Of a stretch of 64,000 nt of DNA, positions 32,754 to 43,096 are shown piece after piece (the stretch's first letter is position 1; the number at the start of each line of letters is the position of its first letter). A model generated the notes under the pieces. The model was not told the DNA's origin, ran no database searches, and worked only from the letters and a program-made list of their open reading frames with translations. Location: the NCBI GenBank assembly GCA_964059195.1, contig CAXKWD010000007.1:55961620-56025619 (forward strand). The letters are read 5' to 3'. The position numbers were made by a program, and so were the translations under genes. This DNA is from Ectobius pallidus (taxonomy: Eukaryota; Arthropoda; Insecta; Blattodea; Ectobiidae).

Positions 32754-33004
32754 GAAGTTTAATGTTTTAATGTTTAGTACATAATACTGAAACTTCACAA
32801 AGTTTTCCTGTTTAATTTAGCCAAACATAAACTGGTGCTACATCCCTTTCAGAGAAAGTACCTACCAACTGATTACTCCATTATCCAGCTCCGTCTGTCA
32901 ATTTATTAGCAGATAGTAAGATTGGAGAGCATGGCCGTCAGTATGTTAATTGCCATACCTGTTTTTAATAGAATTCTTGATGAGTACTGTTGCTTTCTTA
33001 TTCA

Positions 33005-33135
33005 AGAACCTTCTTAGTTGTCCTCATGAGGCTGAATGAACATTGTTTCAGATCTGCTTACTACAGAAAAAATATGAGAAGGCACCAGAGATTGAATCCA
33101 GGCCTGCAGATTCACAGTCAACAATGCTAACCACT
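33005..33135 (-). repeat. tRNA-derived SINE fragment
   Basis: Reading the minus strand, CTCTGTGGTCTAGTGGTTAG (A box) and GGATTCAATCTC (B box) are 30-35 bp apart, followed by CCTTCTCATATTTTT and TCAGCCTCATGAGG. Pol III-type head with a body, so a SINE rather than a tRNA gene. Confidence 0.75.
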
Positions 33136-33713
33136 AGACCACAGAGTCAGTCAAAAGTAAGTAAATAAGTATTGAAACTTATACAGTGAAGCGAATATAA
33201 CATAGTGGGTGTTTTACTTTCAAAAAATGACAAGCGAACTCTCAGGTCATTTTGTTTTTTTGATCGAGAATGGTGCACACGGCCATAAGCAGTGTGCTGT
33301 GCTTTACCATTTTCTAAACAAAACAGTCAATTTATTTGTTCTTCAACAATGCTAATTCCATCTCTCACTATATTTGAGAACTTTATTTTTTAAATATCCT
33401 GTTTATACCCAGTAGTAATCAGTAGTAATGTATTTGCAGAATATAAAGAAAAACTCTATGAATTTACCAAGCTGAGATTCTTTTTACACATCAGTTTCTG
33501 ACTTATGAATGTTTTTATAAAATTAATACAGGTATATCAACAGAGATGTTCATCTTTTTAAATGATTTGTCACAGTATTAGACATACAGTTGATCAAATA
33601 AACAACGTCGGGCATTATTTGGTAAAGTACCACGAACAAGCATATGCACATGTACCGGAAGACTTAAGGTTAGATTCACTCTTGCTTCTTGTCCATCCAT
33701 GTAACGTATTTAC

Positions 33714-34302
33714 TTGAATATTAACGCGCACCTTTTTTGTCCATTTGTAGCTTTCAAAACAGAGGTGCATGTTAAATTCGAGGGTGCATTAAATTCGAGT
33801 ACAAATCTGTTTCGTAGGTTGGCAGTACCAGTAACTTTTATCTGCATAACAATGCATTGCTGCAATTCTCAACTTCATTAATTTTATCATTGACCTATTA
33901 CTAGCATTACATAGAGCGTATAAAAATACTAGTTAGTAGTCACGAAATGAAGGGCAAGAAGAGAAGAATATCTTATGATGCTGCTCTTAGCTCTTAGTAT
34001 AAGCACCCCATGTGTAAAATTTAAAGAACATTGAGGATTCCAGTGACGAACACGTCAGTGAATAATGAGTCAGTGAATATACTTGTAGACCTAAAACTGG
34101 CAGTTAAATTTAAAGGTAATTTCAAATGTTTACGTGGTGGTTCATTATACCCTTAATACTATGACAAAATTCCAAATATAATACCTATCCTACCATTGAT
34201 ACCAATACATTTGCCAACAAACTCTTCTTTTTTATGATTTCAAGTTTTAAAATCGGGGTGCACATTAAATTCGAGGGCGCATTATATTCGAGTAAATATG
34301 GC
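33714..34302. mobile_element. TIR element (CGTATTTACTTGAATATTAA ends)
   Basis: The left terminus CGTATTTACTTGAATATTAA plus CGCGCACC and the inverse right terminus (TTCGAGGGCGCATTATATTC, GAGTAAATATGG) form diverged TIRs of about 28 bp. Inner GTGCATTAAATTCGAG repeats occur at both ends. No coding frame; TSD unclear. Related in design to the neighbour at 34679-35327. Confidence 0.65.
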
Positions 34303-34574
34303 ATTTCCTTGATTATTTAGTCAGTTTTGTTCCAAAACGAACATAAATAGAAGGCTGTGGCTATATGCCTCACATTCGTTATATTCTTGCGTGCAAGTTC
34401 TTATAATATTAATAATGAATAAATTCGAATATGTTTATTCAAGGAGCATTTTTTAAAGATATTATTTTATAATACTGGTACTTGAAGTGCAAAATTAATA
34501 ACTTTGGCTTAAACCTATTTTCAAGCTTGGATATTACAATTTCATCAGAGTTATGTAGGCTATTCTCTCTGTTC

Positions 34575-34645
34575 ACAATAGCGTACTGATCAAGACATCG
34601 GAATTGAATGTGTGGGACCAGGGTTCGATCCTTAGTGGGATCTTG
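34575..34645 (+). repeat. tRNA-like SINE head
   Basis: CAGGGTTCGATCCTTAGTGG contains a good B box. The upstream GTACTGATCAAGACATCGG is only a weak A box. Immediately precedes the TIR element at 34679. Confidence 0.4.
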
Positions 34646-34678
34646 TATATTTTTTATTTTTACTTATACCGTATATAC

Positions 34679-35327
34679 TCGAATACTACCCGCATGTTTT
34701 TTCCAAAAATCGCAAGAGAAAAACTGGGGTGCGGGTATTATTTGAATACTGGTCTCCTCTCATCTGAATTTCGGCAATTTGTACCATATCGGCTCAATAT
34801 AGCATGATGCTTTGTAGTAGTATCACAGTATAGTATAACAGTAGTGAAGCTGTAATTAAAGGAAAATGAGACAAAGAAAGTGCTTTCTAATGCACATGGT
34901 CCGCCATGACTGGCTGTGAAACAAAGCTTTATGTGTAGAGACGCCAAGCAAGTATCATTATAGTACAAGCAGAAGCACTAATTCGGGAAAATTTCGGCGA
35001 ATTTCCACAAGACTTTGACCTTGAGTCGGACCAGTCAGATGTACGTCATCATGTGTGATTCCCGCCGATCAGCTGGAGAGTCTTGTTCTTGTTGAAAGAG
35101 ACGCAGCACGTATAAGATGGCGAGATTTCCAGCTGGCTGTTACCATCTTATTTTTAAAATTACACTTTAGCCTACCATATTTAATTCTTTTATGATATGT
35201 AAAGTTAATTATAACTGTTTAATCAAGAATAAACCTGGCAAAATAATTTTATATAGAGGTCTATAATTTTTTTTTTCAAATTTCCTTTCGAAAAATTTTG
35301 GTGCGGGTAGTATTCGGGTATATACGG
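34679..35327. mobile_element. 649-bp Tc1/mariner-superfamily-like MITE
   Basis: TIRs CCGTATATACTCGAATACTA (then CCCGCA) and the inverse of CCGTATATACCCGAATACTA are flanked by TA (34677-34678, 35328-35329). The subterminal GTGCGGGTATTATTTGAATA repeats the terminal motif. TA duplication supports the Tc1/mariner/pogo group. No transposase is recognised. Confidence 0.82.
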
Positions 35328-35551
35328 TATTTATTTTTTCAAATGAGGCAATGACTGGAATAAAATAATAATTATTTCTAATGAACTATCATTGTTGGTG
35401 TCGAATATTGGGCACACACAAAAGAAAGCAAGAAAGAAAGTATGATTTTACAACAAATGTGTATCTGTGGCATAAAATAATAAGAAATGTACTGCAAATA
35501 GAAGATAACATAATGAAACTTAAAACTTAAATAAGAATAAGTGGAAAAAAA

Positions 35552-35598
35552 ACAAAAACAAAAAACAAACAAACAAACAAACAAACAAACAAACAAAC
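35552..35598. repeat. (CAAA)n microsatellite
   Basis: About 11 ACAA units. It abuts the 3' end of the Tc1 pseudogene and may have replaced its terminus. Confidence 0.95.
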
Positions 35599-35607
35599 AC
35601 ACACGCT

Positions 35608-36616
35608 CAGTAGGAAGTCCATCCACCATCCATTAATATAACTTCCCTTACTCTGTTGGGCATTGACTCTACAAGGTGTAGAAAATAATTATCCTTGTCT
35701 GCCACAGAGTCCCAAGCAGTTTGAATTAGTTCCACAGTTCTGCTTCAGAAGCTGGAGGTGGGTTCGGTCAGTTCTTTCTCATATGCTTCTTTACTTCCAC
35801 CCACACATTCTCAATAGGATTTAAATCTGGGGAATGCGCTGGAAAGTCTATCATCTCGATATATGGTCTTTCAGCGAACCAGGTTTGAACCGATCGAGCA
35901 GTGTGGATTGGGCTGTTATCCTGAAGGAACTGAAGGTTTCCATCAGAAAAACAAAGCCTGGCGTAAACAATCATATACCTCTCTAGAAGCCGATGGTATT
36001 TCCACTGGATAAACCACCCACTAATTCGGTGGAGCGTGCCAACCCCTTCCTGAGACATCCAGCCCCAGCATATCATACTTAACCTGCCACTCCTTGCACG
36101 AGTTGCAGTGTACCGGATACCGAATGGTCGATACTCTAGAACTGGCCCCGAAGATGCACTCAAAAAAATAACTTCATCTCGAAATATCACTCTACTCCAG
36201 TCGAAGTCAATTTTTTCAACTGCAAATACGAGGCATGCGTCCTTGTGTTCTTCCTTCAGGACTTCTCTAGAGAGTGCTCACCTAGAACGTAAACCAGCAG
36301 ATCTTACCTGATTCCTAATGGTTTGAAGATGGCCAGGGAATTGAGCAGTAGCCTTCATGAATGCAGCAGTATGAAACAGATTATGTTCAACTTCTGCGAC
36401 CAATCTAGCATCTTGCTCCAGCTTTGAAATACGTGGCCGGCCGGCCGGATGCACATTTCCTATGAAAACTTCTGGTCGCATTATAGTGAAGCACCCACCT
36501 TGAGCTGCTCTTTCAGAAATATGGAACCTTCTTGCTGCTTCAGATGCCAAAAAATGCAGGTCAATTACAGCCCTAACTACACTTTCTCTCAAGCTAGCAT
36601 TTGTATGTGGTGCCAT
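35608..36616 (-). pseudogene. Tc1-like transposase
   Basis: About 336 codons on the minus strand. The N-terminal HTH has SLRESVVRAVIDLHF and ASEAARRFHIS, followed by GRPRI (GRPR AT-hook-like linker). The catalytic residues are FRDE, FLQDNSPIHTA and PAHSPDLNPIENVW. Between the second Asp and the Glu I count 35 residues (DD35E by direct count). An in-frame TGA follows AGLRSR near 36279. A frameshift near 35765 puts the C-terminus (VADKDNYFLHLVESMPNRVR, MDGGWTSY, stop 35608-35610) in another frame. The triad is intact but the gene is dead. Confidence 0.88.
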
Positions 36617-36794
36617 GACACAATGAAAAATTAATTATGACAATACATTAAGTTGAATATCGTGTGATCCGCTTTCTGCGTTGTTCATTTTTCCCTGCCA
36701 TCGCATGGCCTCATATGTTCCAAGAATGACCTGTATTTTATGTCTTTTATAGGAAACTTGTGAACTAAAGCATTAAAACTTAATTTTAACTGCA

Positions 36795-36825
36795 TACAAG
36801 TCCCGATGTTTTTTATTTGTCACTG
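36795..36825 (-). repeat. Terminal repeat of the Tc1 element (5' side)
   Basis: Read inward on the minus strand: CAGTGACAAATAAAAAACAT then CGGGACTTG, preceded by the target TA (36826-36827). It lies about 180 bp upstream of the transposase start. The opposite terminus was not found left of 35608. Confidence 0.7.
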
Positions 36826-36827
36826 TA

Positions 36828-37500
36828 CATGGTTCTAAAAGAAGAAAATTATATCATTAATATAAATATGTTACAATTGAGGGGTGTGGGGGGAAAACTT
36901 GACAACCCACAAAAATTGATAAAATGAGATATAGATTTATTACCTACTTCTTGAATGTGTTAAGCAATTTGTGAAGCCAATAATTTTCTTTCAAAGCCAA
37001 TAGATGTTGTTTACAATGATATTCCACATTTCCTCTAATAACACGGAAAATGTTGACATTCCACATTTTTGAGACAGCTGACAGTGAGTGTTGTGTTGGA
37101 AGATGATTCAGATAACACTGTGTTATTAAACAGAAAAAAAAAGTGTGAAGACCTATGTTAGAGATGTCTATTATTATTATTATTATTATTATTCTGTTTA
37201 TTTATTCTGGCAGAGCTATTACTGTTTGAAGATTCCGATGATAGTGTTTGTGATACTGATTATTATAAACGTGACACCGATATGGACTGGTCAAGTGAGA
37301 AAGTAACTGTTTTATTATCACTATATTGCCAGCAACTATGACTGAAGTTATCAAGTTTTCCAATTTTTAATGCCCTTCTCAGATAGGCAGAAATTCCTTG
37401 ATAATTCTAAGTTGGTAGAAGAAGAATATTTTATTTTTATTTTTTGCATGAAATGAAACAGTTTTATTTTTGGAAGGTAGAGTCAGACTACAAAATTCAA
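36828..37500. other. Unassigned sequence with (ATT)n
   Basis: Holds a short (ATT)n tract at about 37167-37192 and no recognised gene. Confidence 0.45.
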
Positions 37501-37575
37501 TGCCATAGCTGGGATTTGAACCAGGAGCTTTAGCTATTTGTGCCACTGCTCTACCACTTGAGATACCATGGCAAT
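37500..37575 (-). repeat. tRNA-like SINE head
   Basis: On the minus strand ATCTCAAGTGGTAGAGCAGT (A box) and CTGGTTCAAATCCCAGCTAT (B box) are correctly spaced. The expected acceptor-stem halves do not pair, so this is a tRNA-derived repeat rather than a tRNA gene. Confidence 0.65.
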
Positions 37576-37606
37576 GTGCTGGTGCGGCAGTTTGATTGTA
37601 CCTTTC

Positions 37607-37895
37607 TGTAATGTATGTGGTTGAGTGCCTGTGTGGGTATGACTGGGTGTGTTAAAATGTAAGTTGGCAGCATTGAATAAACCCGGCTGTCAGGTGTTTC
37701 CCATTCACCAATGGCAGCCTACCTTCCTTCCCGGGATAGGACGCTGACAGAAAGAGTCTGTCATGGAACCTGAAGTTGTGAACATCGATCCTTTACCACT
37801 AATACACCGACAGCCTAGTTACACATTTATAGTGAGTGTTATTTCAACACCTATCATACTAGTAGTTAGAATCATCATAAAGCACAAACACTGCA
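37607..37895 (+). repeat. 5' LTR
   Basis: 289 bp, TG...CA bounded. It contains GAATAAACCC (AATAAA at 37676-37681), a candidate poly(A) signal. The sequence directly after it, TTTTGGCGACGAGGCGG, holds the primer-binding site; the priming tRNA was not identified. Confidence 0.96.
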
Positions 37896-38125
37896 TTTTG
37901 GCGACGAGGCGGTAAACACAGGACTGCATTGTGGCAGTATTAAAATTGGAATCCACATCGTGAGTTGGCGGCGATCGGCGGAAGGGCTATTGCGTGAGGC
38001 CTTGAAAGTGAAAGAAGTGGTAGCTGTACAGAAAGGTGTACTAGCTAGCAGCAGTGACTTTATGGTGTTTAGGAATGTTCCTTCAGGTTCAACGTTTTGT
38101 GCAGTAAGGTGTACGAACAAATTGT

Positions 38126-41100
38126 ATGTCAGAATTGACGCCGACTCCATTATTCTTGGACAGGCTGTGGCGGGAAAATAATTCCAAAATGGCAGTTCTC
38201 ATCGGTTCGATGAATGCATTTGACTCCGCAGAAGAATGTTGGTCATCGTACATTGAAAGGTTAGAAATATTCATAGACGCTAATGACATTAAATCTGAAA
38301 AAAAGGTGTCTACATTGTTAACAGTGATGGGTCTCAAAACTTACAATTTAGTTAAGAACTTGTGTGCTCCTACCAAACCAACGGAAAAAACTTTCGAGGA
38401 AATTGTGACCTTGGTGGAAAGTCATCTTAGCCCAAAACCTTCATCTATAACAGAACGTTATAAATTTAGTTTGAGAAACCAGCGAGAACATGAAACAATT
38501 GCAGAGTATGTTGTACAGTTAAAGCAACTTTCCATGTTTTGTGACTTTAAAAGTAATCTGGCTGAGTATTTGCGGGATAGACTAGTGAGTGGAATACGGA
38601 ATGATGCAATCAAAAAAATATTACTTGTTGAAACGGACTTGACATTTGAGAAGGCAGTGACCATAGCAACAAATATGGAAATGGCGGATAGAGAAGCGGC
38701 TACGCTTACAGCGGGTCTACCAGCGGCATGGGGCAATTCACAAGTGGGTCAACTTCACTACAGCACAGGACGGAAGAGTTCAGCAGCAGAGCACCATAGC
38801 GCTAGTAGCGGTGGAACTTCAAGCAGGTCTACGCAGCAGCGTCACCAGCGAGCGTTCGACTATAAGAGGGAGGAGAGAGTTACTAGTGAAGTGAAGTGTT
38901 ATTGTTGTGGCAAGCAGGGCCACAAGTCAAATCAGTGCAAATTTCGTGCATATAAGTGCAATAAGTGTGGTAAAACTGGCCATTTGGCGCAGGCTTGTCA
39001 CAGTAGGGATAAGTCAACTCCCAAGCAGAAAAAGCATTTTAATTGTAAGCAAAACTACGTAGATGTAGATCGATCACTGAGCAGTGATGGATCTATAAGT
39101 AGTGGTATTAAGCCTACTAATGAATGTAGAGTTAATCTTGTTTCTAATGATGAAAATGAGGAAAGTTATGACCTAACCAACCTTTTCGCTTTAAATGAAG
39201 TTGAGGAGCCTAGAATGGAAAAAGATAGAGTTATGCCTATTACACTAAACTTGCAAATAGAAAACAAGTTAATAAATTTTGAGGTAGACAGTGGTGCATG
39301 TATTTCGGCGATTAATGAACAATGCTATAGGGATAACTTCAGTTCTCTAAAGTTGCAACATACAAATTTGGTGTTGAATTCTTACACTAATCAACCGATA
39401 AAGCCATTGGGTAAATTGTGTGTAAACGTAAAATATGGTTGTAAAACTAAGCAGTTAACCCTGTATGTAATTGCTAGGGGAGCAAACCCACTCATGGGTA
39501 GAGATTGGATCAGAGATTTAGGAGTTGTAATACAAATTGGTCAACCCAGTGAAGTTACAGAGGTCAGTCCTAACTATGATCGAAACCAATCATTTTGTAA
39601 CATAATGGACATTGAATCCAAAGTTGTAGGTGATCTATACCTAAAGTTTCCAGATGTGTTTACAGACAAACTAGGTTGCTACAAGGGTGAACCAGCTAGG
39701 TTAGAATTGAAAGAAAATGTAGTACCCAAATTTCTTAAGCCTAGACCGATTCCTTTTGCCTTAAAAGACAAAGTGGAGGCCGAGATCGATCGGTTAGTGA
39801 ACATAGGTATTCTATCACCTATAGCTAATAGTGAATGGGGAAGTCCAGTGGTCCCAATAATTAAAAAATCCGGAGAGTTGAGGCTGTGTGCAGATTTTCG
39901 TGCGTCTTCACTGAATGATGCTTTAATTGTGAATAGACATCCAATACCTCGTATCGAGGATCTTTTCAACACTCTACAAAAGGGTGAAACCTTTTCAAAA
40001 ATTGATCTTTCTCAGGCATATCAGCAAGTATGTTTAGATGAACAATCTAAAAAGTATTGTACGATTAGTACTACAAAAGGGTTATTCATGTACAATCGTG
40101 TCCCTTATGGTGTTGCATCAGCGCCAGGCATTTTTCAGAAAATAATAGAATCAATCCTTGTTGGTATACCCGGGGTGGTTAATTTTCTAGACGATATACT
40201 AATCACCGGGGAAAACATGAATGTACACAAACAAAGGTTGTATGAAGTCTGCAGAAGGTTGAGTGAAAATGGTCTGACAGTGAGTAAAAAGAAATGTGAG
40301 TTCTTTAAACAATCAATAGAGTACTTAGGTTATGTACTAAGTAAAGAAGGCCTAAGTACGTCTCAATCTAAGGTAAGTGCTATTGTAGATGCACCTACTC
40401 CAACGAATGTCACTCAGTTAAAAGCTTTTCTGGGCATGATAAATTACTATGGAAAATATGTACAACATTTGTCAACTATTGCAGCGCCTTTATATAAATT
40501 GTTGAGGAAAGATTGTATTTTTGAGTGGTCCCTTGCTTGTGAAGAAGCATTTCAGCTAATTAAGAGTAAATTGGTGTCAGCACCAATCTTAGCACACTAC
40601 GACCCTAACTTACCTGTAAGTTTAGCGACAGATAGTTCTAACTATGGTTTAGGTTGTGTGTTAAGCCAAATTCAGAGGGATGGTTCAGTGAAACCAATTT
40701 GTTATGCTTCACGGACTTTATCCAAAGCTGAATTGGGTTATAGTGTCATAGATAAAGAGGCATTAGGCATAGTGTACGGAGTCAGGAAATTCAATCAATA
40801 TTTGTACGGCAGGAAATTCACTTTAATCACGGATCATAAACCCTTGTTATCAATTTTTGGACCTAAAAAGGGAATGCCTGCTTATGCAGCAAGTCGACTT
40901 CAAAGCTATGCACTATTTTTAACCAACTATGATTTTGACATTAAATATGTTAAGTCTCAGGACAATGCAAATGCCGATTGTTTATCTAGATTGCCCTTAA
41001 ACATAAAAGACCTTCTGGGGGAATCAGAAGATATCAATTATGTCGGAACGTATTTGCAGTATATTCAAGAGAATGACATACCTGTAGATTTTAACAATGT

Positions 41101-42481
41101 AAGAGAGGAAACTAAGAAAGATAGTTTACTTAAGAGAGTGTACAATTTTGTATTCTATGGTTGGTCAAACAACAGAACAGTTGTCGATAACGACTTAAAA
41201 CCTTATTTTCAGCGACAAAGTGAACTAGCTATTGAAAATGGTATTCTTGTGTGGGGACATAGAATAGTTGTACCTAACAGTTTACGTAAGTCACTCTTAG
41301 TGGAGTTGCATAGTGGACATCTTGGTGTAGTCAAAATGAAAGCTATGGCTCGGTCTTACTTTTGGTGGCCTGGCCTAGACTCAGATATAGAGAATCTTGC
41401 CAACAGTTGTTCACTCTGTTTGTCAGTACGTCAGAATCCAGCTAAGTGTAATTTGCATGTATGGGAGTACCCAAGAAACGTGTGGGAACGTTTACATGTA
41501 GATTTTTTAGGTCCTATAAATAATAAGTTGTATCTTATTATAGTAGATGCCCATAGCAAATGGTTAGAGGTGGAAGAGGTACACTCGACATCAGCAAAAC
41601 AAACTATTTCTAAATTAAGGCCATTATTTGCACGGTTTGGTTTACCGTTTCAGTTAGTTTCGGACAATGGCCCACCATTTACATCACATGAATTCAAAGA
41701 GTTTCTGAAAGGCAATGGCATTAAGCATACGCTAACACCACCCTTTCATCCAGCTAGTAATGGTCTAGCAGAAAATTCTGTGAAAACTGTCAAGAAAAGA
41801 ATCAAATTGGCTATTATGAATAAGGAGGAGGACAATTTAGCTTTGTGCAAGTTTTTATTGGCGTATAGAAATTCTATACACTCCACTACCAATGAAACAC
41901 CAGCTAAGTTGATGTTCAACCGACCCTTAAGGTCAAGATTAGATTTACTTAGGCCAAATTTGCAAAGTTTCGTTTATGGTAAACAAGGTAAACAAATTGC
42001 TAATTATGGTGGAAGTAAGACAAGAGTATTGTGTGAAGGACAACCAGTAATTGTAAGAGACTATAGAGGTAAAAATAAGTGGATCGAAGGTGTTGTTGTA
42101 AAAATGATAAGTGCAGTGTCATATCTGGTTAAACTTAAAAATGATGTTATTTGGAAACGTCATATTGATCAGATAATAGGTTTGAATAGTGAGATAGAGG
42201 TGCCTGCACCTGGAGTAAGTAGTGACACCACACATGACCACTTATTGTTACCCAGTGTGTCTTCCGATCAGTGGTTGAGATGTGGAAGGAACGCAGCAGT
42301 TGTGGAAACACCACACTCCGTATCCTCTCCACACCGTTCTACCAATCGTAGATCTTTGGTAATGACTAGTGACGTTACCGCACCTGTTGTAAGCTCGGAC
42401 GGTACAAAACAAACACTTGTTAACTCAGAAAGGCGTTACCCAGTTAGAGAACGCAAACCAATAGAAAGGCTAAATCTGTAA
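38126..42481 (+). CDS. Gag-Pol polyprotein of Ty3/gypsy element (1451 aa)
   Basis: Single fused frame. Order by residue: Gag capsid-like region (about 20-200); two CCHC knuckles (CYCCGKQGHKSNQC at 258-271, CNKCGKTGHLAQAC at 278-291); aspartic protease VDSGA (Asp388); RT with FLDD (687-690); RNase H starting ATDSS (Asp836); integrase HHCC (His1062/His1065...Cys1095/Cys1098) and DDE (Asp1126, Asp1180, Glu1216, DD35E); then a C-terminal tail. All catalytic residues are present. A single gag-pol frame with two knuckles is seen in Mag-like gypsy lineages. No envelope frame follows. The start at 38126 (MSELTPTP) is the first ATG in frame; the next is MAVLIG at 38189. Confidence 0.96.
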   Translation: MSELTPTPLFLDRLWRENNSKMAVLIGSMNAFDSAEECWSSYIERLEIFIDANDIKSEKKVSTLLTVMGLKTYNLVKNLCAPTKPTEKTFEEIVTLVESHLSPKPSSITERYKFSLRNQREHETIAEYVVQLKQLSMFCDFKSNLAEYLRDRLVSGIRNDAIKKILLVETDLTFEKAVTIATNMEMADREAATLTAGLPAAWGNSQVGQLHYSTGRKSSAAEHHSASSGGTSSRSTQQRHQRAFDYKREERVTSEVKCYCCGKQGHKSNQCKFRAYKCNKCGKTGHLAQACHSRDKSTPKQKKHFNCKQNYVDVDRSLSSDGSISSGIKPTNECRVNLVSNDENEESYDLTNLFALNEVEEPRMEKDRVMPITLNLQIENKLINFEVDSGACISAINEQCYRDNFSSLKLQHTNLVLNSYTNQPIKPLGKLCVNVKYGCKTKQLTLYVIARGANPLMGRDWIRDLGVVIQIGQPSEVTEVSPNYDRNQSFCNIMDIESKVVGDLYLKFPDVFTDKLGCYKGEPARLELKENVVPKFLKPRPIPFALKDKVEAEIDRLVNIGILSPIANSEWGSPVVPIIKKSGELRLCADFRASSLNDALIVNRHPIPRIEDLFNTLQKGETFSKIDLSQAYQQVCLDEQSKKYCTISTTKGLFMYNRVPYGVASAPGIFQKIIESILVGIPGVVNFLDDILITGENMNVHKQRLYEVCRRLSENGLTVSKKKCEFFKQSIEYLGYVLSKEGLSTSQSKVSAIVDAPTPTNVTQLKAFLGMINYYGKYVQHLSTIAAPLYKLLRKDCIFEWSLACEEAFQLIKSKLVSAPILAHYDPNLPVSLATDSSNYGLGCVLSQIQRDGSVKPICYASRTLSKAELGYSVIDKEALGIVYGVRKFNQYLYGRKFTLITDHKPLLSIFGPKKGMPAYAASRLQSYALFLTNYDFDIKYVKSQDNANADCLSRLPLNIKDLLGESEDINYVGTYLQYIQENDIPVDFNNVREETKKDSLLKRVYNFVFYGWSNNRTVVDNDLKPYFQRQSELAIENGILVWGHRIVVPNSLRKSLLVELHSGHLGVVKMKAMARSYFWWPGLDSDIENLANSCSLCLSVRQNPAKCNLHVWEYPRNVWERLHVDFLGPINNKLYLIIVDAHSKWLEVEEVHSTSAKQTISKLRPLFARFGLPFQLVSDNGPPFTSHEFKEFLKGNGIKHTLTPPFHPASNGLAENSVKTVKKRIKLAIMNKEEDNLALCKFLLAYRNSIHSTTNETPAKLMFNRPLRSRLDLLRPNLQSFVYGKQGKQIANYGGSKTRVLCEGQPVIVRDYRGKNKWIEGVVVKMISAVSYLVKLKNDVIWKRHIDQIIGLNSEIEVPAPGVSSDTTHDHLLLPSVSSDQWLRCGRNAAVVETPHSVSSPHRSTNRRSLVMTSDVTAPVVSSDGTKQTLVNSERRYPVRERKPIERLNL

Positions 42482-42561
42482 CTATTGTCATGTTTACTGT
42501 GTATTTTTTTTGTTATAAATGTTACTTGAGTAAGTTATTACTAAATTAGTGGAATAGTAAA

Positions 42562-42579
42562 AAGTTAAGAGGGGAGGAG
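42562..42579 (+). other. Polypurine tract
   Basis: AAGTTAAGAGGGGAGGAG abuts the 3' LTR start. It primes plus-strand DNA synthesis in LTR elements. Confidence 0.85.
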
Positions 42580-42868
42580 TGTAATGTATGTGGTTGAGTG
42601 CCTGTGTGGGTATGACTGGGTGTGTTAAAATGTAAGTTGGCAGCATTGAATAAACCCGGCTGTCAGGTGTTTCCCATTCACCAATGGCAGCCTACCTTCC
42701 TTCCCGGGATAGGACGCTGACAGAAAGAGTCTGTCATGGAACCTGAAGTTGTGAACATCGATCCTTTACCACTAATACACCGACAGCCTAGTTACACATT
42801 TATAGTGAGTGTTATTTCAACACCTATCATACTAGTAGTTAGAATCATCATAAAGCACAAACACTGCA
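42580..42868 (+). repeat. 3' LTR
   Basis: 289 bp. No difference from the 5' LTR was found on visual comparison. Followed by the TSD CTTTC. Confidence 0.96.
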
Positions 42869-43096
42869 CTTTCTACCTTAGCCTACACACGGCCAGTGCA
42901 AAAGAATTATCATTCACTTTTTTTTTCAACGAAACTTGGTTTTTAACAATACAATATTTATTAATATGGTTTGTAAAGTTATTCAACAACTAAACTTTAA
43001 AGAAAGCTATTGGCTACTTTGAATGAAAATCTGTTTTCAAAGAGTGGCATAAGTAATTTGATGTATCAGTGGTACTACTACAAGTACTACTAATAA

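Larger units (their letters stand above)
37607..42868 (+). mobile_element. Complete Ty3/gypsy LTR retrotransposon
   Basis: 5262 bp. Two 289-bp LTRs (TGTAATG...CACTGCA) look identical by eye. It is flanked by CTTTC on both sides (37602-37606, 42869-42873) and contains one uninterrupted gag-pol frame. Orientation is opposite to RME-8, within its 13.8-kb intron. The lack of LTR differences indicates a very recent insertion. Confidence 0.97.

Noticed and set aside
37607..42868. Endogenous retrovirus with envelope (errantivirus)
   Set aside because: The single frame ends 100 bp before the 3' LTR and no third frame is present, so it is a gypsy retrotransposon without env.
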